Positions 34,316 to 43,720 are shown, counted from the stretch's first letter. The stretch is DNA of 58,475 bases from Geobacter sp. (GCA_025360785.1 JANYBN010000062.1:1-58475), one strand, 5' to 3'. Program-made: numbers and translations. Notes: generated by a model from the letters alone, not told the origin.

Positions 34316-35257
34316 ATGTACAAAACCACTTCTATTCATAACCACCCCCAACCCTCTCCTTATAAGGAAGGATGGGACATTAAGCCCTCCTCGGGGTGGT
34401 TGGGTTTACTTTTTGTTGTCATTATGCTGTCATTAGCAAACACCTCCTGGTGCGCAGAAATAATTATCCTCGGCGATACCCAGCTTAAGCCGGTTGCCGA
34501 AGTCATTGCCGGAATCAGAAAAACCGTACACTCCTCCCCTAAGATCATCGCACCTGCAGATGTAAAAGGTTCTTTCAGCAAAACTGTCGCCGCTGAAGAT
34601 GCAAAAGTAGTCATCGCGCTGGGGAAAGAGGCGGTTGAAAAAGCGCTTCAGCTCCCCTCCAATATTCCGGTTATCTGCAGTCTGGTTATTGCCCCGCCAA
34701 AATCAACCCGCCCGAACTTTACCTGTGGCCTGATGGCGACGCCTGTCAGCGAGTACCTGAATTTCATTCGCCAATATTTTCCTGTCTTTAAAAAAGTGGC
34801 GGTTGTTTCCAGTCCAGAGATTCAGCGCTCTATGTTGACCGGATTCCAGGGGCAACTGGCCGTGCATCAGGCGGATACGTCATTTGAATTTATTTCGAAG
34901 ATAAGGCAGCTGAACGGAGTCGATGCTTTGCTGCTGCTCCCGGATGTATCTGTCTTGACGTCAACGGCGCTGGACGAAGTGTATCTGCATTCTTTCAGAC
35001 ACAAAGTTCCGGTTTTCGGGGTGTCGGAAAAACATGTCAAGCAGGGTTCGCTGTTTGCTCTGGTTTTTGATACACAGTCCATTGGCAGGCAACTTGGAGA
35101 AAAAGCGATCGAAGCTCTCTCCGGGGCTGACCTAGCCCCATCTCAATCGTTCACCGCACGCAAATTCAATGTTTATCTCAACACGGATACTGCACAGAAA
35201 ATGGGTGTCGTTATACCTGATGAATTGCTGCGCCGGGCTAAAAAGGTTTACCCGTGA
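34316..35257 (+). CDS. ABC_sub_bind-type periplasmic binding protein (orphan)
   Basis: 313 aa as called from the ATG at 34316, 5 bases after the TonB receptor stop. Residues ~9-29 are encoded by the palindromic element at 34340-34401. The hydrophobic core of a signal peptide (LGLLFVVIMLSLANTSWCA) follows directly. The mature part fits the ABC_sub_bind / YtrH-like family: VIALGKEAVEKAL, PVICSLVIAPP, VAVVSSPEIQRS, and a C-terminal VFDTQSIGRQLGEKA. No permease or ATPase gene is near, so it is likely a sensor partner rather than a transporter part. The true start is uncertain: a TTG at 34401 or ATG at 34424 would leave a poor signal peptide. It overlaps the kinase gene by GTGA. Confidence 0.78.
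   Translation: MYKTTSIHNHPQPSPYKEGWDIKPSSGWLGLLFVVIMLSLANTSWCAEIIILGDTQLKPVAEVIAGIRKTVHSSPKIIAPADVKGSFSKTVAAEDAKVVIALGKEAVEKALQLPSNIPVICSLVIAPPKSTRPNFTCGLMATPVSEYLNFIRQYFPVFKKVAVVSSPEIQRSMLTGFQGQLAVHQADTSFEFISKIRQLNGVDALLLLPDVSVLTSTALDEVYLHSFRHKVPVFGVSEKHVKQGSLFALVFDTQSIGRQLGEKAIEALSGADLAPSQSFTARKFNVYLNTDTAQKMGVVIPDELLRRAKKVYP
34340..34401. repeat. REP-like palindromic element at the 5' end of the binding-protein gene
   Basis: AACCACCCC (34340-34348) and GGGGTGGTT (34393-34401) are perfect 9-base inverted arms. Between them lies an inner perfect palindrome CCTTATAAGG (34358-34367). The T-rich stretch after the right arm (TTTACTTTTTG) could make the RNA hairpin act as an attenuator between the receptor gene and the downstream genes. 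Its layout resembles short intergenic palindromes common in related genomes, but here it appears to be translated. No second copy was noticed in the window. Confidence 0.6.
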
Positions 35258-37464
35258 CCGCCCCGCGCTGGTTCATGAAGTTGTCGTTCAAAGGCAAGGC
35301 GTCTCTGCTGCTCATTCCAATCATTATTTTTATTTCCCTTGCTTTTTCCTACCAGGCAATCAGCACACAGCGTTCAATTCTTCATAACGAAATGATAAAC
35401 CGGGGGGAAGCGATAGCGTTGATCGTTGCCACGAATGCCGAGCTGCCGATATTGTCTGAAAATGTCGAACTGCTGACCCGTTCATCGCGCGCCCTCAGGG
35501 AAATCAAGGATGTTACCTTTGTCGCTTTTTTCAGGAAAGACTTTACCCCCTTGCTGCAGGAAGGGATTTCACAAGGCTTCAAGCCTCGTTTCGATTTAAG
35601 GCCTGAAAAGGTGCAGTTTTTTGAACAGAAAGGCTTTTTTGAATTCTATGTTCCGGTATTTACCATTAGGACTGCGGAAATCGATTTCTATTCTGATACT
35701 CCACCGACGCGCCAGATAAAAGAACACGTTGGTTGGGCATTAATCGGTCTTTCCAAGCAGGTTATAAACGACAGTGCCCGTTCAATCATGCTCAGCAGTC
35801 TGGTCTATGGATTTTTGTTTACCTTTGGCGGTGCCGTTCTCATGTATGCGCTGATTTCAATTGCCCTGCGTCCGGTATCGGATCTCCTGAATGCTGTCAA
35901 AGCGTTGAAGGACGGCGAGTACCATGAAATAGAAACGGTCCATGCCACGGACGAGATCGGGCGCCTTACCGATGAATTCAACCGCATGAGTCTGGCAATC
36001 AAGGAACGAGAAGGGTTTTTGAATAGTATTGTCGAGAATATTCCCGATATGATCTTTGTCAAGGATGCCAAGGAGTTGCGCTACGTCAGATTTAACAAAG
36101 CCGGAGAGGAACTTGTCGGCTACTCTCGTGAACAGCTGTACGGAAAGACAAGCCATGAGCTGTTTCCACCAGTCATGGCTGACAATTTTATCTTGCAAGA
36201 TCGCGAGGTACTTTTAAGCGGAAGAATGCTTGATATCCCCGAAGATGTTATGTATTCCGCAAATAATGGCGAAAGAATCCTGCACTCCAAAAAAATACCG
36301 ATTATGGATGAGAAGGGTTACCCCCAATATTTGCTGGGCATTTCGGAAGACATCACAGAACAAAAGTTGGCGGAGGCCGAGTTGGACCGCTACCGGAATC
36401 AACTCGAAGAGTTGATCCAGGAACGCACAGCAGAGTTGACCGTTGCAAAAGAACAGGCGGAAAGCGCCAATAGAGCCAAAAGCGAGTTTTTGGCCAACAT
36501 GAGCCATGAGCTGCGGACGCCGCTTAATGCCGTTATGGGATATACCCAGATTCTTAAACGTCAGGAGAATATGACCGATCTTCAGCGGCAGCAGTTGGAG
36601 ATTATGCGTGGCAGCGGTGAGCATCTGCTGACCCTCATCAACGATATCCTGGATGTGGGCAAGATTGAGGCACAGAAAATGGAGATAGAGAGCGCTCCCT
36701 TTGACCTTCCTGCGCTGATTCGTCAGGTTCTGAACATTACCCGCCTGAATGCAGAACATAAGGAATTGCTTTTCCAGTATGAGGAACAAACGCCTCTGCC
36801 GCTTTATGTCCGTGGCGATGAGCGCAAGCTGCGTCAAATTATGCTGAATCTGTTAAGTAATGCCGTCAAATACACTCATCAGGGGAGTGTCACGCTGCGC
36901 GTTAAATATAACGAGCCTGAATCAGGTATGCTTTGCTGTGAATTTGTGGATACCGGGATCGGTATTCCTGCAGATAAACGGCAGGAGATTTTTGAACCGT
37001 TTACACAGCTGAACAGGGATAGACAGGCGCGTGAAGGTACAGGTCTGGGACTGAATATCACCAGGCGACTGCTGGCTCTGATGCAGGGTGAAATTGGCGT
37101 GACAAGTGAGCTTGGCGTGGGGAGTACCTTCCGGCTTGCTCTGCCGTTGCCGTCTATGGATGGTGGTCTTTCAGAACAGTCCGGATGGTCAAAGAACGCC
37201 CGTACAGCCGTGGTAGCTGAGAGTATTCCTGCACACTCTGCTGATATCTTTCCTGTTGTGCCGTCGCTTGAACTGGATGAACTGTACGAACTGGCCATGT
37301 TGGGCGATATGAGCAGGATAGAACAGTGGTGCGACAGGCTGGCACAGACCGATGTTGCTTGTCAGCCTTTAGCTGACAAGTTGCGCAAAATGGCCAGTGG
37401 GTTCAAAACCAGGGCGATTATTACTCTGGTGAACAAAATGCGAGGTGAACAACATGAACTCTGA
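35254..37464 (+). CDS. Membrane sensor histidine kinase (periplasmic sensor, HAMP, PAS)
   Basis: 736 aa from GTG at 35254 (overlapping the previous stop); the ATG at 35275 is an alternative. TM1 is at ~17-34, a periplasmic domain at ~35-170, TM2 at ~175-200 and HAMP at ~200-250 (ALRPVSDLL and TDEIGRLTDEFN). PAS is at ~255-375 (NSIVENIPDMIFVKDAKELR, PQYLLGISEDIT), with a coiled coil to ~412. HisKA has NMSHELRTPLNAVMGY, and HATPase_c has LLSNAVKYTHQG, DTGIGIP and GTGLGLNI. The C-terminal ~70 residues (LYELAMLGDMSRIEQWCDRL) match the helical tail usually found at the end of hybrid kinases after a receiver, but no receiver is present. It probably senses the periplasmic binding protein and passes phosphate to the next gene product. 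Confidence 0.9.
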   Translation: MTAPRWFMKLSFKGKASLLLIPIIIFISLAFSYQAISTQRSILHNEMINRGEAIALIVATNAELPILSENVELLTRSSRALREIKDVTFVAFFRKDFTPLLQEGISQGFKPRFDLRPEKVQFFEQKGFFEFYVPVFTIRTAEIDFYSDTPPTRQIKEHVGWALIGLSKQVINDSARSIMLSSLVYGFLFTFGGAVLMYALISIALRPVSDLLNAVKALKDGEYHEIETVHATDEIGRLTDEFNRMSLAIKEREGFLNSIVENIPDMIFVKDAKELRYVRFNKAGEELVGYSREQLYGKTSHELFPPVMADNFILQDREVLLSGRMLDIPEDVMYSANNGERILHSKKIPIMDEKGYPQYLLGISEDITEQKLAEAELDRYRNQLEELIQERTAELTVAKEQAESANRAKSEFLANMSHELRTPLNAVMGYTQILKRQENMTDLQRQQLEIMRGSGEHLLTLINDILDVGKIEAQKMEIESAPFDLPALIRQVLNITRLNAEHKELLFQYEEQTPLPLYVRGDERKLRQIMLNLLSNAVKYTHQGSVTLRVKYNEPESGMLCCEFVDTGIGIPADKRQEIFEPFTQLNRDRQAREGTGLGLNITRRLLALMQGEIGVTSELGVGSTFRLALPLPSMDGGLSEQSGWSKNARTAVVAESIPAHSADIFPVVPSLELDELYELAMLGDMSRIEQWCDRLAQTDVACQPLADKLRKMASGFKTRAIITLVNKMRGEQHEL

Positions 37465-39223
37465 CAAGAAACATCCGGCTTCAGCAGGTGATCGGAAACC
37501 GGTTATTCTGGTCGTTGATGACGACCCCAATAATCTGGCGGTGGTCAGGGATTGTCTGGCAGAGTTTGAATATACAATTCTAGTCGCGGAAGATGGCGAA
37601 ACCGCCATCCAACGAGCTGATTACGCGCGTCCGGACCTGATCCTGCTGGATATTATGATGCCCGGCCTTGATGGCTATGAGACCTGCCGCAGGCTGAAGG
37701 CACAGAAAACTACCAGAGCCGTTCCGGTTATATTCATGACAGCGCTGGCGGAAACAGGACATAAGGTGCAAGGGCTAGAAGTGGGAGCAGTGGATTATAT
37801 TACCAAGCCGTTTCAACAGGAAGAGCTGCTGGCCAGGATATCCGTGCATCTTCAGATTCAGGATCTGTCAAGGAAGCTGCAGGAGGCCAATGAAACCCTT
37901 GAAAAACGGGTTGAAGAGCGAACTGTTGATCTTGCCATAGCAAATAGTGAGCTTGAAGAGGAAATCGCCGAACGCCAGTCTGCTCAGGAGCAACTTCAGG
38001 AGCAGGCTGTGATGCTCGAACAGATGGTTTCAGAACTGCAAATTACCCAGGAAGCCCTGATTAAAAGCAGTCGGGAACTTCGTCAGTCGCAAAAAATGGA
38101 GGCTGTAGGCACTCTGGCTGCCGGTATTGCCCATGATTTCAATAATATTCTGACCGGTATTCTTGGCTACGCCGAAATCTCCATCAACAAACTCCCGGAA
38201 GATTCACTTGCCAAAGAAGGGATGGAGCGTGTCTATGAATCCGGGTTGCGAGCCGCTGATCTGGTTAAACAGATCCTGACATACTGCCGCCAGGGTGAAC
38301 AGGAAATGAAGCATATATATGTCGCGCCGGTCGTCAAGGAGGTATTCTCGCTGCTGCGTGCGTCTCTGCCGGCAACAATCCGGATTCGTCAAGAGATATC
38401 ATATCCACTTTCCAGCCTTATGGTACATGCAGATCCGACCCAGCTTTATCAAGTCTTGATGAACCTGGGCACTAATGCCTTACACGCCATGAGCGAAAAA
38501 GGCGGGGTATTGAGTGTGGAGATGGCAGCACTTGATCTTGACGACATGTTTGTTAAACATAATCCCGACCTGAAAACAGGTCCGTATCTAAGGCTGACTG
38601 TCAGCGACACAGGGTATGGTATGAAGCCGGAAGTCATGGAGCGTATCTTTGATCCGTATTTTACAACAAAGAATATTGGCGAGGGAACCGGCTTAGGATT
38701 GTCGGTCGTGTCCGGAATCATTAAAAAACATGGCGGCGCGCTGACTGTTTACAGCGAGCCGGACAAGGGGGCCGCATTTCATATTTACCTGCCGCTGGTC
38801 GAAACAGACGTCTCTGATTCAATAGACTCAAAAGCTGCACCTCCCCGTGGAAACGAGCGTATTCTGTTTGTTGATGATGAGGAAGTGATTGTAGCTATGG
38901 GGCAGGAGATATTAGAAGATCTTGGCTATCATGTCACCGTTGAAAAGAACAGTATGATGGCGCTGAAACGTTTTAGCAGTAATGCAGAATCATTCGATCT
39001 GCTTGTCACAGACATGACTATGCCGGGGCTTTCCGGTAAAGAGTTGGCCGGCAAAATACGGGAGATTCGTCCGGGTATGCCAATCGTCATCTGTTCCGGC
39101 TATACAGAATTAAATACTGCGTCTGAGACACTGGAAGCAGGATTTGACGGTTTTTTGATGAAACCATATACAACTAGGATGCTTGCAGAGGTGATTCGCA
39201 ACGCTTTGACGCCGAGCTGCTGA
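37454..39223 (+). CDS. REC - histidine kinase - REC hybrid
   Basis: 589 aa from the ATG at 37454 (GAGG 8 bases upstream), overlapping the previous gene by 11 bases. Receiver 1 is at ~16-135 (D66 in LLDIMMPGLDG, ITKPF). A long coiled coil (~135-210) leads to HisKA with the GIAHDFNNILTGILGYAEI motif, HATPase_c (NLGTNALHAM, DTGYGM, GTGLGLSVV) and a C-terminal receiver (VDDEE, D in LLVTDMTMPGLSG, LMKPY). There is no transmembrane segment. It likely receives phosphate from the membrane kinase through its first receiver and relays via its own His to the C-terminal receiver. No DNA-binding output is encoded here, so the final output lies elsewhere. It is the last plus-strand gene before the convergent recN. 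Confidence 0.92.
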   Translation: MNSDKKHPASAGDRKPVILVVDDDPNNLAVVRDCLAEFEYTILVAEDGETAIQRADYARPDLILLDIMMPGLDGYETCRRLKAQKTTRAVPVIFMTALAETGHKVQGLEVGAVDYITKPFQQEELLARISVHLQIQDLSRKLQEANETLEKRVEERTVDLAIANSELEEEIAERQSAQEQLQEQAVMLEQMVSELQITQEALIKSSRELRQSQKMEAVGTLAAGIAHDFNNILTGILGYAEISINKLPEDSLAKEGMERVYESGLRAADLVKQILTYCRQGEQEMKHIYVAPVVKEVFSLLRASLPATIRIRQEISYPLSSLMVHADPTQLYQVLMNLGTNALHAMSEKGGVLSVEMAALDLDDMFVKHNPDLKTGPYLRLTVSDTGYGMKPEVMERIFDPYFTTKNIGEGTGLGLSVVSGIIKKHGGALTVYSEPDKGAAFHIYLPLVETDVSDSIDSKAAPPRGNERILFVDDEEVIVAMGQEILEDLGYHVTVEKNSMMALKRFSSNAESFDLLVTDMTMPGLSGKELAGKIREIRPGMPIVICSGYTELNTASETLEAGFDGFLMKPYTTRMLAEVIRNALTPSC

Positions 39224-39257
39224 GTGTCGGTGTAGAGTTGTAATCAGCCACGTCCGC

Positions 39258-40922
39258 TCAGATATTAGAGCCGGTCGCCAGCATCTCGGCGGCGTGTTTC
39301 AGGGCGGAATCTGTGACGGTGGTGCCGGCCAGCATGCGCGCCACCTCACTGGTCCGTTCCTTCAGGTCGAGTTCAAGGACGCGGGTGGTTGTGCGCCCGT
39401 CTGTGATCAGTTTCTCCACCCGCAGCTGCTGATTGGCAAAGACCGCCACTTGCGGCAGATGAGTGATGCAGAGTACCTGCTGACCGGTCGCGACGTTTTT
39501 AAGTTTTCTTCCGACCAGTTCGGAGGTCGCTCCGCCGATTCCGGTGTCAACCTCGTCGAATATCAGGGTCGGAACGTCGCTGTCAGGCAGCACCTGCTTG
39601 ATAGCCAGCATCAGTCGGGATAATTCACCGCCTGATGCGATTCTGCCCAGCGGGCGCGGGATTTCCCCCGGATTGGGAGAGAAGAGAAACTCAACCTTTT
39701 CGAATCCGTTTGAACGTGGCTCAGTCAGCGGCTCCAGAGTCGGTTCGATGATGGCACCCTTCATGGCCAGCTGGTGCGCTTCACTTTCCAGCGCATGTTT
39801 AAGTTTTTTGGCACCTGCAACCCGGGCAGTCGTGAGTTCCCCACCCAACTGTTTCAGCTGCTTCTCCAAATTATCCAGTTCGGCTTCCAGAGTATGTCTG
39901 CTCTGTTCTCTGTCGTGCAATTCCTCCAGTTCAGCGTCAATACCCACCTTGTAGTCCAGTATTTCTTCTGCTGTCGGAGCATATTTCTTTTTTAATTTGC
40001 CGAGCTGATCGAGCCGGTCATCGATCTGTTGCAGCATAGCGGGATCGGATTCGATGCGAGAGGCGTAATCGCGCAGGGTTATCGCCGTATCCTCCAATTG
40101 CAGATAGGCTCCTTCGAGCGAAGCGGCAGTACCCTGCAGCGAATGGTCAATGGCAGAAAGTTCAGTGATGGAGCCGGAGATACGTTTGAGCTGTCCCAAC
40201 AGAGCCCCGTCGCCGCCGTAGAGGCGATCAAAGGCTTCGCTGCTGACACTCCCTAATTTCTCGGCACTGGCCAGAAGCTGGCGCTGCTCTAGAAGCTGTT
40301 CCTCCTCACCAGGCTTGAGTGCGGCCTTTGCAATCTCCTCAGACTGGTATGACAGCAGATCGGTGCGGCGTTCAGCCTCCCGTTCTGCCTGTTCCAATCC
40401 TGCAAGAAGGCCGCGTACGGATGCCAGACGGCTGAACAAATCTGAAAACTTTTGCCGTAGAGCCACGCTGCCGGAAAATGCATCCAGCAGCCGCAGGTGA
40501 TTGTCAGGTTTGAGCAGGGTCTGGGAATCATGCTGGCCGTAGATGTTGATCAGGCGAGGTGCGATGTCAGACAATAGCGCCAGGGTAGCCATACAGCCGT
40601 TGATAAAGATCTTGTTCTTACCGGATCTGGTGAGGGAACGTTTTACCAGCAGCTCATCTTCGCAGTCAAACCCCGCCTCACCCAGCTGCTGTTTGATTTC
40701 CGGCAGGGCAGAAATGTCAAACAGCGCTTCTACGACCGCCTCCTCTTCGCCGGAGCGGATCAGGTCGCTGGATGCCCGGCTCCCCATGATCAGCCCGACC
40801 GCATCGATGATTATCGACTTGCCCGCTCCGGTTTCGCCGGTCAGCACGGTTAGTCCCGGTTTAAGCATGATATGCAGGGTATCGATTATGGCAACGTTTT
40901 TAATGGTGAGGTCGGTTAACAT
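39258..40922 (-). CDS. recN: RecN DNA repair ATPase
   Basis: 554 aa, normal family length. Walker A is at the N-terminus (LTGETGAGKSIIID, ~29-36). A long coiled-coil middle section (~160-370) is followed by the signature and Walker B near the C-terminus (ASGGELSRLMLAI, then PTLIFDEVDTGIGG). RecN is an SMC-like ATPase that helps process double-strand breaks with RecA. AGGTAA lies just upstream of the ATG. Together with the nadK gene it matches the common nadK-recN pair, but here a TPR glycosyltransferase gene lies between them. It converges with the hybrid kinase gene, only 34 bases apart. Confidence 0.96.
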   Translation of the reverse strand: MLTDLTIKNVAIIDTLHIMLKPGLTVLTGETGAGKSIIIDAVGLIMGSRASSDLIRSGEEEAVVEALFDISALPEIKQQLGEAGFDCEDELLVKRSLTRSGKNKIFINGCMATLALLSDIAPRLINIYGQHDSQTLLKPDNHLRLLDAFSGSVALRQKFSDLFSRLASVRGLLAGLEQAEREAERRTDLLSYQSEEIAKAALKPGEEEQLLEQRQLLASAEKLGSVSSEAFDRLYGGDGALLGQLKRISGSITELSAIDHSLQGTAASLEGAYLQLEDTAITLRDYASRIESDPAMLQQIDDRLDQLGKLKKKYAPTAEEILDYKVGIDAELEELHDREQSRHTLEAELDNLEKQLKQLGGELTTARVAGAKKLKHALESEAHQLAMKGAIIEPTLEPLTEPRSNGFEKVEFLFSPNPGEIPRPLGRIASGGELSRLMLAIKQVLPDSDVPTLIFDEVDTGIGGATSELVGRKLKNVATGQQVLCITHLPQVAVFANQQLRVEKLITDGRTTTRVLELDLKERTSEVARMLAGTTVTDSALKHAAEMLATGSNI

Positions 40923-41008
40923 GGCAGTTACCTATCGGGTGTGAAGTTTTCTGAAATCGCACTAAATCATAACCGGACGAAAATAACAAATAATTAGGAG
41001 TTGACTGA

Positions 41009-42634
41009 TCAGTGCCGGTCTGCCGAAACAGTGTTGTCCAGCAGAATGAAGAACTTTCCAAGCGCATCCGCCATATCCGGATCTACCTGTGTCAGAGCGG
41101 AGTGAATTTCGTATGCCGAGACCTTGTCTCCTGTTTCATAACAGATCCTCCCCGCCTCGAAATAGGCGGTTGCAGATGTCGGGCTGACTTTGATGGCGTT
41201 ACTGAAAGCGTTGATTGCTCCGGTACGGTCTCCAAATCGGTTAAGAGCAACTCCTAGATTGAAAAGTGCTGTGTAGGATTCAGGATTGATTCTGGCTGCA
41301 TCCTGAAGATGCAACAGCGCTTGCTGTGGGCGGTTATATTTGAGCAGCTCGGCTCCAAGATTGCCTTGGGCGACCCAATTGTTGCTGGTGACATCCAGGT
41401 TGTGTTCGAAGAGGGTGATACTGTCCTTCCAATAGGTCGTCTGTTTCCAGGTTACAGCAGCCAGTGGGATCATGACTGCAGCCGAGATCAGGCTGATGAT
41501 GACCTTTTCATAGCGCTTTCCGGACAGAATGTCAGACAGCAGCCACACCACGAGGATAAAGATTCCGATTGACGGAATGTAGGTGTAGCGGTCAGCAATA
41601 GAATGGACTCCGATTCTCACAAACCCCGCCACGGGAGCCATCGTCACCAGAAACCAGAACCAGCCGATTGTAACGTATGGCATTCGCTGTCTGACTGCAC
41701 CCGCCAGTATGGTTAATCCCGTAATCATAATTGCGGATCCGGCGATTAGCCAGAAGGTAAGCTCATTTACATAAGGATATATTACGCCCAGATCGGAAGG
41801 CCAAAATATTTTACGTAAATAGGTCGTATAGTTAAACAGTGCGTGGAGCGAATTCTCGATCAATGGTTGATCTGCCGCTTCGTACATCGCCCCGCCGTTT
41901 CTCTGGACTATAAGAGTTACAATGCACGAAGCAATTGACAGCAGCGCAAAGGGGGCTTTTTCCCGCAGGAGCATCGCGATACTGAAGATTTCCTTGTTGC
42001 TGTCAGGAATATTTGGAGATATGCGGCGCAGAGGCCAGAAGTCCAGCAGAAGCAGGACGAGGGGCAGACTGACCAACATCGGTTTGGCTGCCAGACCGCA
42101 CAGGTAAAGGAATATTGCGGTCCAATACCGGTAACCGCTTCGATCTGTTGTGTATTTGATGTAGGACCTGATAGTCAACAGAAAGAACAGGGTGCTGAGA
42201 ACATCTTTGCGCTCTGCGATCCAGGCGACTGACTCGACGTGCAGTGGGTGCAGGGCAAACAGAAGTGCGACGGCGGCACTGCGCCAGATACGGCCTGTCA
42301 GGCGGGTGAGAATGCACATAAGCAGCAATGCATTGGTAATGTGCAGAAACAGGTTTTCCAGGTGGTGCCCGAGAGGGTTGCTGCCGAAAAGGGTCATGTC
42401 AAGCATGTGCGACAGCCACGTCAGCGGAAACCAGTTGGCGTCGTAGGTCGCTGTCAATGCCCATTTGATGGAGTTGAAACTGAGTCCAGACCTGACGTAC
42501 TCGTTATCAATCAGGTATTTGACGTCGTCGTAGCCGATCAGGGTGTTATGCTGAACGTTCCAGTAAGCAATCAGCGTTGACAGGCTGATGAAGGCTCCAG
42601 CGAGTATTGTTTTGCTTTTATCTGAGAGATTCAT
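41009..42634 (-). CDS. Multi-pass membrane glycosyltransferase-like protein with C-terminal TPR
   Basis: 541 aa from the ATG at 42634. The longer GTG start at 42721 would overlap nadK and place 29 polar residues before TM1. About ten hydrophobic segments span ~10-415, with an acidic first loop (YDDVKYLIDN) and ALHPLHVESVAWIAERKDVL, typical of TMTC-like or bacterial TPR-containing O-glycosyltransferase-like membrane proteins. Residues ~420-530 have about three TPR units (NWVAQGNLGAELLKYNRPQQA, SYTALFNLGVALNRFGDRTG, TAYFEAGRICYETGDKVSA). It probably transfers sugar from a lipid carrier to an acceptor outside the membrane. The Shine-Dalgarno before 42634 is weak. It interrupts the nadK-recN pair. 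Confidence 0.78.
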   Translation of the reverse strand: MNLSDKSKTILAGAFISLSTLIAYWNVQHNTLIGYDDVKYLIDNEYVRSGLSFNSIKWALTATYDANWFPLTWLSHMLDMTLFGSNPLGHHLENLFLHITNALLLMCILTRLTGRIWRSAAVALLFALHPLHVESVAWIAERKDVLSTLFFLLTIRSYIKYTTDRSGYRYWTAIFLYLCGLAAKPMLVSLPLVLLLLDFWPLRRISPNIPDSNKEIFSIAMLLREKAPFALLSIASCIVTLIVQRNGGAMYEAADQPLIENSLHALFNYTTYLRKIFWPSDLGVIYPYVNELTFWLIAGSAIMITGLTILAGAVRQRMPYVTIGWFWFLVTMAPVAGFVRIGVHSIADRYTYIPSIGIFILVVWLLSDILSGKRYEKVIISLISAAVMIPLAAVTWKQTTYWKDSITLFEHNLDVTSNNWVAQGNLGAELLKYNRPQQALLHLQDAARINPESYTALFNLGVALNRFGDRTGAINAFSNAIKVSPTSATAYFEAGRICYETGDKVSAYEIHSALTQVDPDMADALGKFFILLDNTVSADRH

Positions 42635-42671
42635 CTGGATGGACGATTCTGTGAGCTGAAGTGACAGGTGG

Positions 42672-43538
42672 TCAACGCTCTCCCCACTTAAGTTTGGTTC
42701 GCAGGATTTCGAAATAATCACGGCTCCGCGACATTACCAGTGAGGTCGTCTTCAACGCCTTGCGGACCTCGACCGAGTCGCCTTCGCGCAGCTCGAAACC
42801 AACCTGGCCGTCGAGAGTCAGGTAAACTTTTTCATCAAATGAGGAGGTGACGGTAATAGAGATGGTCGATTCATCCGTGACGACAATCGGCCGGTTGGTC
42901 AGGGTGTGCGGGCAGATCGGGGTTATAAGGATGCAGCTCATCAGCGGGTGGATAATCGGGCCGCCGGCGGAGAGGGAATAGCCGGTAGAGCCGGTAGGGG
43001 TTGAAACTATCAATCCATCGGCCTTGTAAGTGGTCAGGAAATGACGGTTGACCTTGGTCTCCAGGTCTACGATCCGGGCCAGGGCGCCCTTGTTGATTAC
43101 CACATCATTCAGGACGTGGCATTTCTCGATTTCCTGACCCTCCCGGTGGAGAGTCACTTCCAGCATCATCCGTTCCGACACGCGCGGATTCCCTTCCAGG
43201 CACTTTTCCAGGCGTGTGTACAACTCTTCAACGGTTATCTCCGTCAGAAATCCAAGGCTTCCCAGGTTGACTCCCAGGATCGGAACATCCTTGCCGCTGA
43301 AGAGCCGTGCCACCGAGATAAGCGTGCCGTCACCCCCAAGCACCACCACCAGTTCGGCCTGCTCACGAATCTCGTCTTCCGTCAGCGCTTTCGGATAGCC
43401 GAGCTGACGCGTCAACTCCTCCTCAGCCATGGGGGTACATCCGCGTGCCTCCAGCCAGTTGATCAGGTCACTGGCAATATTGAGGCAGCGCGGGTCATGA
43501 ACTTTAGCGAATATGGCGACATTCTGGAACTCTTGCAT
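42672..43538 (-). CDS. nadK: NAD kinase
   Basis: 288 aa from the ATG at 43538, preceded by AGGAAA; a start at 43571 would add 11 untypical residues. The ATP/NAD kinase signature GGDGTLISVAR (68-78) is intact, followed by GVNLGSLGFLTE and the C-terminal domain motif TPTGSTGYSLSAGGPI. It phosphorylates NAD to NADP, a housekeeping step. It is the first gene of the minus-strand group that continues to the TPR glycosyltransferase and recN, with a 37-base gap to the next start. Confidence 0.96.
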   Translation of the reverse strand: MQEFQNVAIFAKVHDPRCLNIASDLINWLEARGCTPMAEEELTRQLGYPKALTEDEIREQAELVVVLGGDGTLISVARLFSGKDVPILGVNLGSLGFLTEITVEELYTRLEKCLEGNPRVSERMMLEVTLHREGQEIEKCHVLNDVVINKGALARIVDLETKVNRHFLTTYKADGLIVSTPTGSTGYSLSAGGPIIHPLMSCILITPICPHTLTNRPIVVTDESTISITVTSSFDEKVYLTLDGQVGFELREGDSVEVRKALKTTSLVMSRSRDYFEILRTKLKWGER

Positions 43539-43573
43539 GTTTTTTCCTGTTTTTAATATCTGCGGGTACAATT

Positions 43574-43638
43574 CCCCGCAGCTTGCTGCGATGTGAGCAT
43601 CAAATTACTTGTCAGATACCCCGCTGCTTGCGGCGGGG
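43574..43638. repeat. Pair of CCCCGC-type intergenic palindromes
   Basis: Two related hairpins lie between nadK and the AT-rich glycosyltransferase-like gene. The first, at 43574-43590, contains CGCAGCTTGCTGCG, with 5-6-base arms around CTTG. The second, at 43619-43638, has CCCCGC and GCGGGG arms around TGCTTGCG. They share the CCCCGC-x-GCTTGC pattern. No T-tract follows on either side, so they do not look like ordinary terminators. Similar short CCCCGC palindromes are, from memory, common between genes in Geobacter genomes and behave like REP elements. Confidence 0.6.
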
Positions 43639-43720
43639 TTATTCATTTTGATGGTCGCTAAGCAATCATCTTTTTGCTTTTTGATGCACAGTCATCCTGG
43701 TGCTGGCTTGGTAGAGTAAT

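Noticed and set aside
43574-43638. Rho-independent terminators between nadK and the AT-rich gene
   Set aside because: The hairpins are real but no T-run follows on either strand, so they were called REP-like palindromes instead.
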